Of a DNA stretch of 64,000 nt, positions 19,101-27,305 are shown in pieces. Each line of letters begins with the position of its first letter. Within the stretch, counting starts at the first letter, position 1. Below the pieces are notes generated by a model. That model was not told the DNA's origin. It ran no database searches and saw only the letters and a program-made list of their open reading frames with translations. Made by a program: the position numbers and the translations under genes. The stretch is from Saccharicrinis carchari (lineage in GTDB: Bacteria > Bacteroidota > Bacteroidia > Bacteroidales > Marinilabiliaceae): contig NZ_FXTB01000012.1 in assembly GCF_900182605.1 (NCBI RefSeq), forward strand, positions 1-64,000, written 5' to 3'.

Positions 19101-19242
19101 AATCCCGCATTTCGTATGGTTGGGGGAAGTTGGGCATTAAGCTAATCCTGGGAATATCTATTTGTTGCCCCGATAGTTGACTGGCCGAAATTGAAAATAT
19201 AATTATTAGCCAATGGGGTATGATTCTGTTTACATATCTCAT
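16102..19242 (-). CDS. Multidomain T9SS-secreted protein: unknown barrel, Ig-like domains, LamG, sorting tail
   Basis: A 1046-residue protein with a signal peptide (about residues 1-25). Residues 30-545 are homologous to the unknown lipoprotein at 11762-13483. Residues about 560-750 are two Ig/PKD-like domains (ELTYSWFIG and PLQYAWETK cores). Residues about 755-950 form a LamG domain. The last 85 or so residues are a type A T9SS sorting domain (VIYPNPVNNLVVNL, SGLYFLRI). The protein is therefore expected outside the outer membrane, presumably acting on the polymer before SusC/D uptake, while its shorter lipoprotein paralogue acts nearer the cell. It is the first gene of PUL1, divergent from HTCS1. 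The catalytic class is unknown. Confidence 0.75.
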   Translation of the reverse strand: MRYVNRIIPHWLIIIFSISASQLSGQQIDIPRISLMPNFPQPYEMRDWKKVAGGYDSIVFNQNLVGEHLPLVFSRNNSLNYPGLPSFGLHTAVGTNAPSSGEAINVIPAVVGASLVGIDKTNQFGNNWVSMVREFFNKRPQENIYLNHPQTSSGNDWWYETMPNVFFMQLKDLYPEIQIFDDQLPVMANQWMRALRKMGASDTPWASPYMNYRAWSMSTMDPLDEGVKQPEAAGAIAWILYNTYVETGQKEYLKGAEWAMEFLNEWADNPSYELQLPYGVYTAARMNAEMATRYDIEKMVNWCFDRGDLRGWGAIVGRWGDLDCSGLIGEANDNGNDYAFLMNGFQQAGALVPMLRYDERFSKSIAKWVLNMANASRLLYPAYLPPNMQDNATWSETYDPNSYIAYEALREVKNNEEPYATGDAIAGGWAQTNLMLYGSSHVGTLAAIIDTTNIEGILQLDLLKTDYFGQEAFPSYLYYNPFEQAHSVNFYLPEGTFKLYDAISNQFIGHGQSGVSSIELSAGSAVMIVIVPQEAEIEYTNNKTIANGVIIDFNNGLPTENLPPRIKALASADSTLEINKSTTIYCTAYDANNEELTYSWFIGNSVSMATSEIKYDAPKDVGKYTIACKVENKSGLTDSLSIQIDVVERIPHPPKILSITATPRKCKPGEKIALLCNAQDYYNDPLQYAWETKLSGAIAGDGESVTLTAPEEEGNYYILCKVSNPDNLFAKDSVQIIVRDFQDNPAGDRVAFYKLRGNADDDSGNNLHGIVGGGITWTDDMNGNNNHAARFDGSSANILMPSSEKLNFSEEISISIFLKIDELSTKEQHPISHGSWENRFKISITDNKLRFTVNSSESIRDLDSESSLTAGEWYHVVALYDGVNMEIWLNGELDSFANHSGTINQSPVNMVLGQNLPGNNEYNFMGDMAMVSIFNFALTPAQINKVQLLEDVGITHPSTNKDLVIYPNPVNNLVVNLLFDTSDVEYVQYQIFDIKGSLAFYESHSLSDDGQTPLTINLPSSFLSGLYFLRILTNNKTLSTRFMISE

Positions 19243-19286
19243 AAGTTATTTTTCAATAAAGATACACCCATTTATAAAGAATTTTG

Positions 19287-19326
19287 TAAACTCTATTTGC
19301 AATACTATACACTCTATTATCAAAAT
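19287..19326. promoter_or_regulatory. Direct repeat spaced 21 bp between PUL1 and its regulator
   Basis: TAAACTCTAT (19287-19296) and TACACTCTAT (19308-19317) differ at one base and start 21 bp apart, two helical turns, as expected for tandem AraC-type binding. The second half continues into the TTATCAAAAT also found before GH130. The site lies in the divergent intergenic region between the PUL1 lead gene and the hybrid regulator. Confidence 0.5.
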
Positions 19327-19465
19327 GGGATCAATGATTTTTAGAGGAATAGTACAATAAAAATTTAAGTTAACTTGCTTCTGAAAAGTTTAGGGAGAGT
19401 ATTGCGTTTTATCGACTAACTTTACGATTATGTGTTATTTATTTTCAATTTTCCGTTTTAATACA

Positions 19466-22400
19466 ATGCGCCGCATATCAAGTCATTCTGTTCTAATAGT
19501 TTCTTTGATTGTATTTTTTTCCTTCTCAAAGATGAGTCTTTTAGGTAGTGGGTTGATATGGCAATCGTTAAGGATCACCAATGAGATGGGTCTCTCAAAC
19601 AGTGCCGTAAATAATATTTACCAAGATTCTCGCGGATTTATGTGGTTTGGTACTTGGGATGGCCTTAACCGTTACGATAGCAAGAGTATTAAAACATATG
19701 TACCCGATATATTTGACAAGAACGCCATTAGCAATAATATTATTAGACGAATAATTGAAGACAAGCACAACAATCTTTGGATCGTTACCGAGCAAGGGCT
19801 TAATCGGTATTCGTACGATTTTGACAATTTTACTTGCTGGTTTACTGAACTTGCAGCGCATCGCGTAAAAGAGCAAAGTTTGAAAGCGCGAATTGCTTAC
19901 GATGGAAATATTTGGGTAAATGCGTTTGGCGTAGGAATTTTTAAATTCTCCACCGACCAAGATAATTTTATACCTATAGAGTTCCCCACGCTGGGCGAAC
20001 AAACAGTAAGAAGCATCGATCTTTTTTTACCTCTACAGGATAACCTATTTATCTTAAGTCAAGACTCCTTGATCGTGATGGATTCCCATTCATTACAAGT
20101 TTTGAACAGAATCCATTTACTTACACATTACCCAAATCTAAATTTATCGACTGCTGAGGAGCGTTGGCTTTTTGAGTTTGAAGAGATTCCCTATTTGGCT
20201 CTTAGCCAAAGGAAAGGCGGACTGTTCTTTATCAACCTCAGCAATTGGGAAGTAACATCCATCCACCCCCAGGATCCAGCGTTTGTTGTAACCACAATTG
20301 AAACATCAGGAGATAAAGATTTCTTGTGGGTGGGCACAGATGACGGGAATATTTTCAAGGTACGCCCTAACGATCATTTTACTACCCAATCGGTCATAAA
20401 TCAAATTCCGGAACTTGCAGATAAGAAAGTTAAGATTTGGTCGATCCTGGAAACAGCCGATGATTTGCTTTGGATCGGGACAGATGGCGAGGGGGTATTT
20501 AGAAGCCACTTAATGCCCAAGCCTTTTTATCAGATCGGGAGAGGGGAAGCAAAAACTCGTCAGTTAAACCACCAAATCGTACGATCTATTTATGAAGATA
20601 AGAAAGGAGGTTTATGGGTAGGAACAAGAGGTAACGGCTTGAACCTTATTCCGTATAAGGATGGGGAAACGAAGTATTTCAATACATCCAATGGCCTGAC
20701 GAACAATGCGGTTTTATCGCTCCAAGAGGATGGGTTTGGTAATTTATGGATCGGGCACGATGGTTTTGGGATAGATGTTTTAGACATGGAGACAGGGGAA
20801 TTCTTTCATTTCCCTTCCGAGCTTAAAGGGGGTGAGGATCTGGAATTTGGTTCGGTATATGCAATTTGTATCGATGCTTTTGATCAAATATGGCTGGGAA
20901 CGAGCGGTTATGGCATCTTGGGGCTAAACATCAAAAAGGAAGAAGGGGAGTTCGTACTTATTAACCATATGCATATTAAAGGGGGAAGTATGGACGATCC
21001 GCTTCAAAGCAATGTTGTTTATGCTATTGTAGAAGAGAAACCAAACATTCTATGGTTAGGTACTCGGGGAGCCGGGATTTATAGGTTAAATACAATCACT
21101 GGCCAAATGGAAAACTATACACTTGACACAATAGAAAAACCAGGCCTTAGCGACAATGACATTCTCAGTCTGCATATTGGAAGAAACAATAATTTATGGG
21201 TGGGTAGCAGCGGTGGGCTGAATAAGGTGGATATTAATTATTTGCCATATAGTTTCGAATACTACACCATTAAGGACGGATTGCCCAATAATAGTGTACA
21301 TGGTATATTGCAAGATAAAAAAGGCAATCTATGGATAAGTACCAATAATGGATTGAGTAAGTTTTTTGTGAGCGAAGAGAAATTCCTCAATTTTAATAGT
21401 GCAGATGGATTGCAAAGCAATGAGTTTAGTGATGGAGCTGCCCGTATAGGGCAGAAAACTGGTAAGTTTTATTTCGGGGGAATAAATGGCTTAGATTGGT
21501 TTTACCCGGAGAACATCCAAATCTCAGAGAAAGCACCAGAACTAATCTTTACAAATTTTATACTTTACAATAAAAAGGTTTTACCTAGTGACTCGACTGC
21601 CATACTAAATAAAAACATTGATGAACTTGACGAGATTGTTCTCAAATATGATCAGAACTTTTTTACGGTCGAATTTACTACGCTAAATTATATAAACCCT
21701 GACAAGAGTTTATTTGAATATAAGCTGGAGAATTTTAACCCTGATTGGGTTTCTGTTGAGAATCAACGTGAAGCTAATTTCACAAACGTTCCTCCGGGAG
21801 AATACAAGTTATTTGTAAGAGCGACAAATGAAGATGGAGTTTGGTCAAAGGAAGCCAGATTCATCTCCATAATTGTAAAGCCACCCTTTTGGATGACTTG
21901 GCCAGCCTATTCGATCTATACTTTCCTCATTGTAATTTTGGTATATATTGTTTTTAAATACCAGAACAAAAGAATAAAAGTAAAACATCAAATCGCATTC
22001 GAAAAGCTTCAGCATCAGAAAGAAATAGAATTAAACCAATACAAGTTGAAGTTTTTCACAAACCTTGCCCATGAGTTTGGCACACCGCTTACTTTAATTT
22101 TTGCATCTGCCGCAAGTTTGTTAAACCCCAATAAAAAACCGAAGGAAGCCTCAGCGTTAACAAAAACCATTTACCAAAATTCCAGGCGTATGCAAAGGCT
22201 CGTTCAGGAATTACTGGAGTTCAGGAAGGTTGATACAGGGCGGGAGAAGCTTGAACCAAGACCGGTTGAAATCATAGGTGTGATGAATAATATCGTGGAT
22301 GTTTTTAGTCATTTTGCGCGTGAGAATGGAATAGAGCTTAGTTTTGAGCCTGAGTTGGATGAACTTCATTGTCTCCTTGATTCGCAAAAACTGGATAAAA

Positions 22401-23632
22401 TAATGCTAAACCTACTAAGTAACTCAATTAAAAATACACCTGAAGGTGGAAGTGTGGCGCTCAGGTTGAAACTGATCGGTGAAACTATCTTTATAGAGGT
22501 AGAGGATACCGGAGTAGGTATTGCTCCCAACATAGCGGCAAATATATTCGACAGCTATTACCAACAAGCACCTGATTTAAAAAGGTCTACAAAAACATTT
22601 AGGGGGATTGGGATTGGCCTTGCATACACAAAAAGTCTTGTGGAACTTCATGGGGGAAATATATCTGTTAAAAGTAAGTTGGAACAGGGGAGTACATTTA
22701 CTGTTGCCATACCGTTTCAAGCTGTGGAGCCAGATATGAGCATAGCTGCGCAATCGTCAAGCCTAATAGGGAGGAATCAACTTTTGAGTAATATATCTGA
22801 AAAACTTACGGAATATTCAGAGGGGGATGAATCTTTGTCCTCGTTAAAGGCGGACTTGTGGACAACGCCTAAAAAATATAAGGTGCTTGTTGCCGAAGAC
22901 GATCCTGAACTTTCCAACTTGCTTTATAAAATGCTCTCTGAGCAGTACGATGTTTATCTTGTGCAGAACGGGAAGCAAGCCCTTGAAGTGATAAACGAAA
23001 AAAGAGTGGATGTGATCGTTAGTGATGTTATGATGCCCGAAATGGATGGCTTAACCTTGTGCAAAACTATTAAAGCAGACGTTCTGACCAGCCATATCCC
23101 TGTTATTCTGCTTACTGTCCGTTCCCAAATAGAGGATGAAATCGAGGGATTGGAAATGGGGGCTGACGCTTATATCCCCAAACCATTTCATCCAAAGCAC
23201 CTTTTTGTAAGAGTTGAACGACTTCTGAAATCAAGAGAGCAGGTTTTAGAATATTTCAGAACAAATTTTGGTACACCTACTTATGATCTCAAACAGGATT
23301 ATTCTTCCAGGGATAAAGAGCTGCTAAAAAAATGTGTTGCTTTTGTTGAGGCCAACTATGCCGATGAAAATATTGATGCAGATAAAATGGCTTCGGATTT
23401 AGCTATGAGCAAAGCTCAACTATACAGAAAAGTAAAAGCTTTGACTGGATTTACACCCCATGGCTTGATTAAAGACTACAGATTAAAACAAGCGAGACAA
23501 TTGATTTCTGAAGGTAAACATTCCATATCGGACATAATTTTTATGACAGGATTTAATAATCGCACCTATTTTTACCGTTCGTACAAGGAGCTTTTTGGAG
23601 AGACCCCAAGTAAGTTCAATAAGATGGTCTGA
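19466..23632 (+). CDS. Hybrid two-component system regulator (HTCS1) of PUL1
   Basis: About 1388 residues starting at MRRISSHSV, which gives a normal signal peptide; an ATG at 19430 is also open. The periplasmic sensor consists of repeated Reg_prop propeller motifs (GFMWFGTWDGLNRYD, LWIGTDGEGVFR and others), then a Y_Y_Y domain, and one membrane segment before the coiled-coil linker. The kinase has H869 in AHEFGTPL, where the usual Arg of the H-box is Gly, and an ATPase domain with DTGVGI. The receiver has D1187 in SDVMMPEMDG, and an AraC HTH pair ends the protein. Such proteins sense an oligosaccharide in the periplasm and activate the neighbouring PUL. Confidence 0.95.
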   Translation: MRRISSHSVLIVSLIVFFSFSKMSLLGSGLIWQSLRITNEMGLSNSAVNNIYQDSRGFMWFGTWDGLNRYDSKSIKTYVPDIFDKNAISNNIIRRIIEDKHNNLWIVTEQGLNRYSYDFDNFTCWFTELAAHRVKEQSLKARIAYDGNIWVNAFGVGIFKFSTDQDNFIPIEFPTLGEQTVRSIDLFLPLQDNLFILSQDSLIVMDSHSLQVLNRIHLLTHYPNLNLSTAEERWLFEFEEIPYLALSQRKGGLFFINLSNWEVTSIHPQDPAFVVTTIETSGDKDFLWVGTDDGNIFKVRPNDHFTTQSVINQIPELADKKVKIWSILETADDLLWIGTDGEGVFRSHLMPKPFYQIGRGEAKTRQLNHQIVRSIYEDKKGGLWVGTRGNGLNLIPYKDGETKYFNTSNGLTNNAVLSLQEDGFGNLWIGHDGFGIDVLDMETGEFFHFPSELKGGEDLEFGSVYAICIDAFDQIWLGTSGYGILGLNIKKEEGEFVLINHMHIKGGSMDDPLQSNVVYAIVEEKPNILWLGTRGAGIYRLNTITGQMENYTLDTIEKPGLSDNDILSLHIGRNNNLWVGSSGGLNKVDINYLPYSFEYYTIKDGLPNNSVHGILQDKKGNLWISTNNGLSKFFVSEEKFLNFNSADGLQSNEFSDGAARIGQKTGKFYFGGINGLDWFYPENIQISEKAPELIFTNFILYNKKVLPSDSTAILNKNIDELDEIVLKYDQNFFTVEFTTLNYINPDKSLFEYKLENFNPDWVSVENQREANFTNVPPGEYKLFVRATNEDGVWSKEARFISIIVKPPFWMTWPAYSIYTFLIVILVYIVFKYQNKRIKVKHQIAFEKLQHQKEIELNQYKLKFFTNLAHEFGTPLTLIFASAASLLNPNKKPKEASALTKTIYQNSRRMQRLVQELLEFRKVDTGREKLEPRPVEIIGVMNNIVDVFSHFARENGIELSFEPELDELHCLLDSQKLDKIMLNLLSNSIKNTPEGGSVALRLKLIGETIFIEVEDTGVGIAPNIAANIFDSYYQQAPDLKRSTKTFRGIGIGLAYTKSLVELHGGNISVKSKLEQGSTFTVAIPFQAVEPDMSIAAQSSSLIGRNQLLSNISEKLTEYSEGDESLSSLKADLWTTPKKYKVLVAEDDPELSNLLYKMLSEQYDVYLVQNGKQALEVINEKRVDVIVSDVMMPEMDGLTLCKTIKADVLTSHIPVILLTVRSQIEDEIEGLEMGADAYIPKPFHPKHLFVRVERLLKSREQVLEYFRTNFGTPTYDLKQDYSSRDKELLKKCVAFVEANYADENIDADKMASDLAMSKAQLYRKVKALTGFTPHGLIKDYRLKQARQLISEGKHSISDIIFMTGFNNRTYFYRSYKELFGETPSKFNKMV

Positions 23633-23690
23633 TATAATTTTGGAGGGTCCCACCGTTAGGTTTATTTTTATCATTTTAAAGAAAAGTAAG

Positions 23691-23730
23691 TAAGCCTTAA
23701 ACTAAGAATATCTTTCAGGCTTTATTCCTT
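23691..23730 (+). terminator. Weak terminator-like hairpin after HTCS1
   Basis: TAAGCCT (23691-23697) pairs with AGGCTTTA (from 23717) and is followed by a T-rich stretch. The stem is short and the loop long. Confidence 0.35.
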
Positions 23731-24098
23731 TATTTCAATATTGCCATAAATAATAAAATGAGCTTCCTTGATACTTTGCTTCACCCGTTTTTTGCCGAAC
23801 TAATCGAAAGCTTATTAAAAGTTTTGTAGGGGTAAAATTTTTAAATGAACAAGAATCTACCTGTCCCCCCTTTAGATGTTATCTTCCAACCCTTTGTTCA
23901 CTTTCTTTAGCGTCACAACTCTTCAATTAAAATTCCAAGCTAAGATAGGGTTGCGGCAATGGTCTCCGGGATACTCCGCACATCCAACAATTTTCCCGGC
24001 ATATCCTCGCTTTGCTCCGGTATTCCAGTTGCTTGTTGCGATGCCATATCCGCTTTCCCTTACATCTTGCATGTAATTATTAATTAAAAAAATAAGTT
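23731..24098. other. Intergenic region upstream of the small orphan gene
   Basis: About 370 bp. A 66-codon open frame at 23876-24076 has unusual composition and no recognisable signal or domain, so I do not call it. The last 25 bases before the next start are nearly pure A/T. The three-way-junction leader found before RadC and ArdC is absent here. Confidence 0.4.
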
Positions 24099-24332
24099 AT
24101 GGCTAAGAAAAACGAAAAAAACGGGTTTACCAGAAACTACATTGGTAAGGGGACACAGGTGCAAGATCTTGACATTGTAAAAGTAACCGTAGAATTGGAC
24201 AGCGCACTAGAGTATTCACATGCGTACAAAGGCAAAAAGTACCTTAGCTTCGAGGTTGCCAGAATGAAGCAGCCCGACGAGTTCGGCAAGACACACACTT
24301 GCTACGTGAACATAAAAAACAAGGCTGATTAG
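24099..24332 (+). CDS. Small conserved-looking orphan protein
   Basis: A 77-residue basic soluble protein with no signal peptide or membrane segment. The N-terminus is Lys-rich (MAKKNEKNGFTRNYIGKG); the rest alternates hydrophobic and polar residues as a small beta-rich fold would (VKVTVELDSALEYSH, YLSFEVARMKQ, HTCYVNIKN). I do not recognise the family. Reasons to call it real: an A/T-rich start context, a strong terminator overlapping its stop codon, and the same setting as the RadC-like and ArdC genes, i.e. a single gene near a copy of the structured repeat. It may be an accessory gene of former mobile elements. Confidence 0.6.
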   Translation: MAKKNEKNGFTRNYIGKGTQVQDLDIVKVTVELDSALEYSHAYKGKKYLSFEVARMKQPDEFGKTHTCYVNIKNKAD

Positions 24333-24342
24333 CCTTGTTTTT
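24316..24342 (+). terminator. Intrinsic terminator straddling the small gene's stop codon
   Basis: AAAACAAGGCT pairs perfectly with AGCCTTGTTTT around the loop GATT, and the hairpin ends in a T tract. The stop codon TAG (24330-24332) lies within it. Confidence 0.88.
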
Positions 24343-24401
24343 CTTCAAACCGTATTTATTAACGGTGGTTTTAAGCTGAAGATGATAATACAATTATAAA
24401 T

Positions 24402-24730
24402 TGTTTAAATATTTTCAGCTTAAATTTTAACCCTTCCCCATCATCTATTCTTTCCCCCTCCGGCACCCCTCGCGTTACAGTACTTGGCATTACTTAGCGG
24501 AAGGTGACCTGAAAAACGGTCACTCCATTCCGCTATTCCATGCCAAGAGCTTTTAACGCCCCGACAACACCCTTGCAAATAACGCTTCCTTGCTACGTAA
24601 ACTCCGCCAAGGAAACCTTTTATTTACAAGCGTGTTTTTTTGCTTACGCACCCAAATGGTACAACACGCCGTTGAGTGACGCACCGTGCCATCTTTGGTC
24701 TGTTGCAAGTTGTCCGATGCACGGGGAACA
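24402..24730 (+). repeat. Structured dispersed repeat, copy 2
   Basis: This is the copy closest to copy 1; the match runs from TTTTCAGCTTAAAT through the CTTGGCAT/ATGCCAAG hairpin (GCGGAA/TTCCGC and GTGACC/GGTCAC kept) and on to GCACCGTGCC and GCAAGTTGT. Hairpin II is present as CTTCCTTG/CAAGGAAAC. Bases that differ lie mostly in loops or keep pairing. It lies between the small orphan gene and the 3' end of PUL2, and with copy 3 it brackets PUL2 as direct repeats. Confidence 0.82.
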
Positions 24731-24781
24731 TTGATACCCTAATCACTAGAAATATTATGTGTCTCAAGGGAATAAACAAAA

Positions 24782-24828
24782 AACTCATCGGATGAATTTT
24801 ACAACCGTAAAAATGCATCCGATGAGTT
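24782..24828 (-). terminator. Terminator of the PUL2 operon
   Basis: AACTCATCGGATG (24782-24794) and CATCCGATGAGTT (24816-24828) form a perfect 13-bp stem about 25 bp past the epimerase gene. The T tract on the minus strand is weak, so it may also serve as an mRNA 3'-end stabiliser. Confidence 0.65.
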
Positions 24829-24851
24829 AATTAATAATAAATAAAGGGACT

Positions 24852-26012
24852 TTATTTATCCACACTAAACCTATAAATGGTGGCGGTTTCATATACCTCT
24901 CCCGGATTTAGGATTATGGATGGAAAATTGGGTTGGTTTGGCGAGTCGGGGAAATGCTGCGTTTCAAGAGCAAATGATTGACGGTACCCATAGGGGACTC
25001 CGCTTTTACCTATGTCGGATCCGTCCATGAAGTTGCCGCCGTAAAACTGTAGCCCGGGTTCTTCGGTATAAACGGTCATTTTTCGTCCGCTTGTAGGTTC
25101 TACCACGGTAGCTGCCCATGTCATGCCACCAGCTTCGTTTTTATTGATTGCGAAGTTGTGATCGTAGCCCAAACCATTATTCAGTTGTTCATCGTTGTCT
25201 TGCTGCGGCAAATCGGTCCCGATAGCTTTGGCTTGTCTAAAGTCGAAAGGCGTTCTTTCAACGGGCACATTTTCGCCCAGGGGAATTAATGTGCTATCAA
25301 CCGCCGTAAAAAGATCGGCGTTGATGGTCAGCAAGTGCTCGTTAATGCTGGCGCCGCTGCCTTCGCCTGCCAAGTTAAAAAAAGCATGGTTGGTCAGGTT
25401 TACGGGGGTGGCCTTGTCAGTGGTGGCTTTGTAATCGATGGTCAATTCATTTTTAACTGTGAGCGTGTAGGTTACCGCTACATATAGGTTGCCGGGATAG
25501 CCCATTTCGCCGTCCTTAGACAAATGTGTCAATATCAAAGAGGTGTCGTTGGCTGATTTTACGCTCCACACCACGTTATGAAAACCACCAGGGCCACCGT
25601 GCAAATGATTGGGGTCATTGTTAATAGGCAAGGTATATTCCATCCCGTCCAGTGTAAATTTTCCTTTGGCAATGCGGTTGCCCACTCGGCCAATCAAGGC
25701 GCCGTGGTACACTTCCTTTGCACCCACATATTCGTCGATGCTGTTGAATCCCAATACCACGTCGGCCAACTTACCGTCACGCCCTGGTGCACACAGGCTA
25801 ACGATACGTCCACCATAATTGGTGATGGCGGCCGAAATATCACCGTTGCGAAGAAAATAAAGGTTGGTTTCGACCCCGTTTAACTCTGTTTTAAAATCAT
25901 CCCTTTTTAAATCGGAACATGTTTTTTTGTCGCTATCTGTCTTTGCTGTTGGATTACATCCTGCCAGTAGTAGGGTGGTGGCGGTTAGCATAAGAAATAA
26001 AATATTTTTCAT
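24852..26012 (-). CDS. Aldose 1-epimerase lipoprotein
   Basis: A 386-residue GalM-type mutarotase that interconverts alpha and beta anomers of free sugars. The lipoprotein signal ends LLLAGC. Family marks: NYGGRIVSL, the catalytic-His stretch DPNHLHGGPGGF, TNHAFFNLAGEG with the second His, and a C-terminal ALETQHFPDSPN with the catalytic Glu. It is the last gene of PUL2. Exported epimerases in PULs are thought to convert released monosaccharide into the anomer taken up or metabolised; here the likely sugar is arabinose or galactose, which is inferred from the neighbours. Confidence 0.92.
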   Translation of the reverse strand: MKNILFLMLTATTLLLAGCNPTAKTDSDKKTCSDLKRDDFKTELNGVETNLYFLRNGDISAAITNYGGRIVSLCAPGRDGKLADVVLGFNSIDEYVGAKEVYHGALIGRVGNRIAKGKFTLDGMEYTLPINNDPNHLHGGPGGFHNVVWSVKSANDTSLILTHLSKDGEMGYPGNLYVAVTYTLTVKNELTIDYKATTDKATPVNLTNHAFFNLAGEGSGASINEHLLTINADLFTAVDSTLIPLGENVPVERTPFDFRQAKAIGTDLPQQDNDEQLNNGLGYDHNFAINKNEAGGMTWAATVVEPTSGRKMTVYTEEPGLQFYGGNFMDGSDIGKSGVPYGYRQSFALETQHFPDSPNQPNFPSIILNPGEVYETATIYRFSVDK

Positions 26013-26177
26013 CTGGTTTGTTCTTAAGTGTTAGAGACACAGACGCACATTTTGTCCGTCTGTACATGTATTTGTAGTGTTTCTTTACATGGTTTGGGTG
26101 AAAATTGTACCCGAGCAATCACATTATAAAGTTGGAAAAAATATTGATGATTTGATGATGTTATTAAAATTTTATTT

Positions 26178-27266
26178 CTAGTCGCGCGTGGTTGGGCCAT
26201 GTACCACCAAGATACCATCTTCCCGTATTTCCATAAGGTCGATAAACACCACCCGCTGGTCGCCCGTTTTTGAGGTACGCCCGTGATAAACGCACAGCAT
26301 CTGTTTCCCGTCGGGTGCAACGGTAACCGAATTGTGACCGGTACCGGTGACGATCCCACCTTTCTCCACGTTCTTTTCCAGCACAGGGTTATTGTCCGCT
26401 TTAGTAAACAGGCCTAAAGGCGATTTGGAGGTGGCGTATCCCACGGCATAGTTTTTTCCGCCATAAAAATTGGCCGAATACATCATGTAAAAGATGTCGT
26501 TATGCTTAAATATGTAGGAACCTTCGGTCCAACGCCTGTTCACCTCCCCCGAGGTTACAGACCGGCTTTCCCATTCAGCCTGTTGGTCGTCCATGGTGAG
26601 CGGCGGACGGAGCAACACTTGGGGCTCCCCGATAACACCCGAAAAGTCGGGCTTCATCTCCACGCCGTAAATCCAGCTTTCTTCTATCTCATCATACATG
26701 CCCTTTTCGCGTGCCCATACCGCCACTTCACTCTCCACAGGGTGTTTATAACATGCGCGGGAATAATAAAGATATACCTTACCGTCTTCGAAAAGGAGAT
26801 TGGCATCGATAATGGGATAACCTGGGTCAAATACCGGGCGGTTGAACATATCAGCGTAAGGACCGGTGGGCGAATCGGATACCGCTACACCAATACGGAA
26901 CGTTTCCAGATCATTGTTTGGGTTTTCGCGCCAATCGGCACTATAAAACAGATAAAATTTTCCGTTGCGTTCGTACAGTTCGGGGGCCCAAAAACTGGCC
27001 ACGTTCCAGGAGCTGCCGGTATTGCCTTGATAAATGCGACCTTCGTCTTTCCATTCATTTAAATCGGTGGACGAATACATTTTGAAGCCATCCTTGACCT
27101 CGCCCGTTCCCACCATATAATATAGGCCATCCGAAGCTTTAAGAATGTATGGATCGGCCAGCTTTACCGGCAAGGGGTTTTGCGGTTCAAAAGATACCGG
27201 TGCTTTTTGTTGGCACGAAACCAATAACAAAATTCCGATAGCAATAAATACATGTTTTAAATACAT
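26178..27266 (-). CDS. GH43-family glycosidase, lipoprotein (PUL2)
   Basis: The 362-residue product carries a lipobox ending LLVSC. It is a five-bladed propeller with the three GH43 acidic residues in expected places: LADPYIL (base Asp), YPIIDANLLF (pKa-modulating Asp) and RWTEGSYIF (acid Glu). SFWAPELYERNGKFYLFYSA is typical of the family. Substrates of GH43 are mostly alpha-L-arabinofuranosides and beta-xylosides; the subfamily cannot be set by eye. It lies 39 bp downstream of the GH5-like gene. Confidence 0.9.
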   Translation of the reverse strand: MYLKHVFIAIGILLLVSCQQKAPVSFEPQNPLPVKLADPYILKASDGLYYMVGTGEVKDGFKMYSSTDLNEWKDEGRIYQGNTGSSWNVASFWAPELYERNGKFYLFYSADWRENPNNDLETFRIGVAVSDSPTGPYADMFNRPVFDPGYPIIDANLLFEDGKVYLYYSRACYKHPVESEVAVWAREKGMYDEIEESWIYGVEMKPDFSGVIGEPQVLLRPPLTMDDQQAEWESRSVTSGEVNRRWTEGSYIFKHNDIFYMMYSANFYGGKNYAVGYATSKSPLGLFTKADNNPVLEKNVEKGGIVTGTGHNSVTVAPDGKQMLCVYHGRTSKTGDQRVVFIDLMEIREDGILVVHGPTTRD

Positions 27267-27305
27267 AGCTGATTTTATTGAATTCTTTATTTTAGTTGAA
27301 ACGTC

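Noticed and set aside
23876-24076. 66-codon frame before the small orphan gene
   Set aside because: Odd composition, no domain, no terminator and no clear start signal; more likely leader or intergenic DNA.
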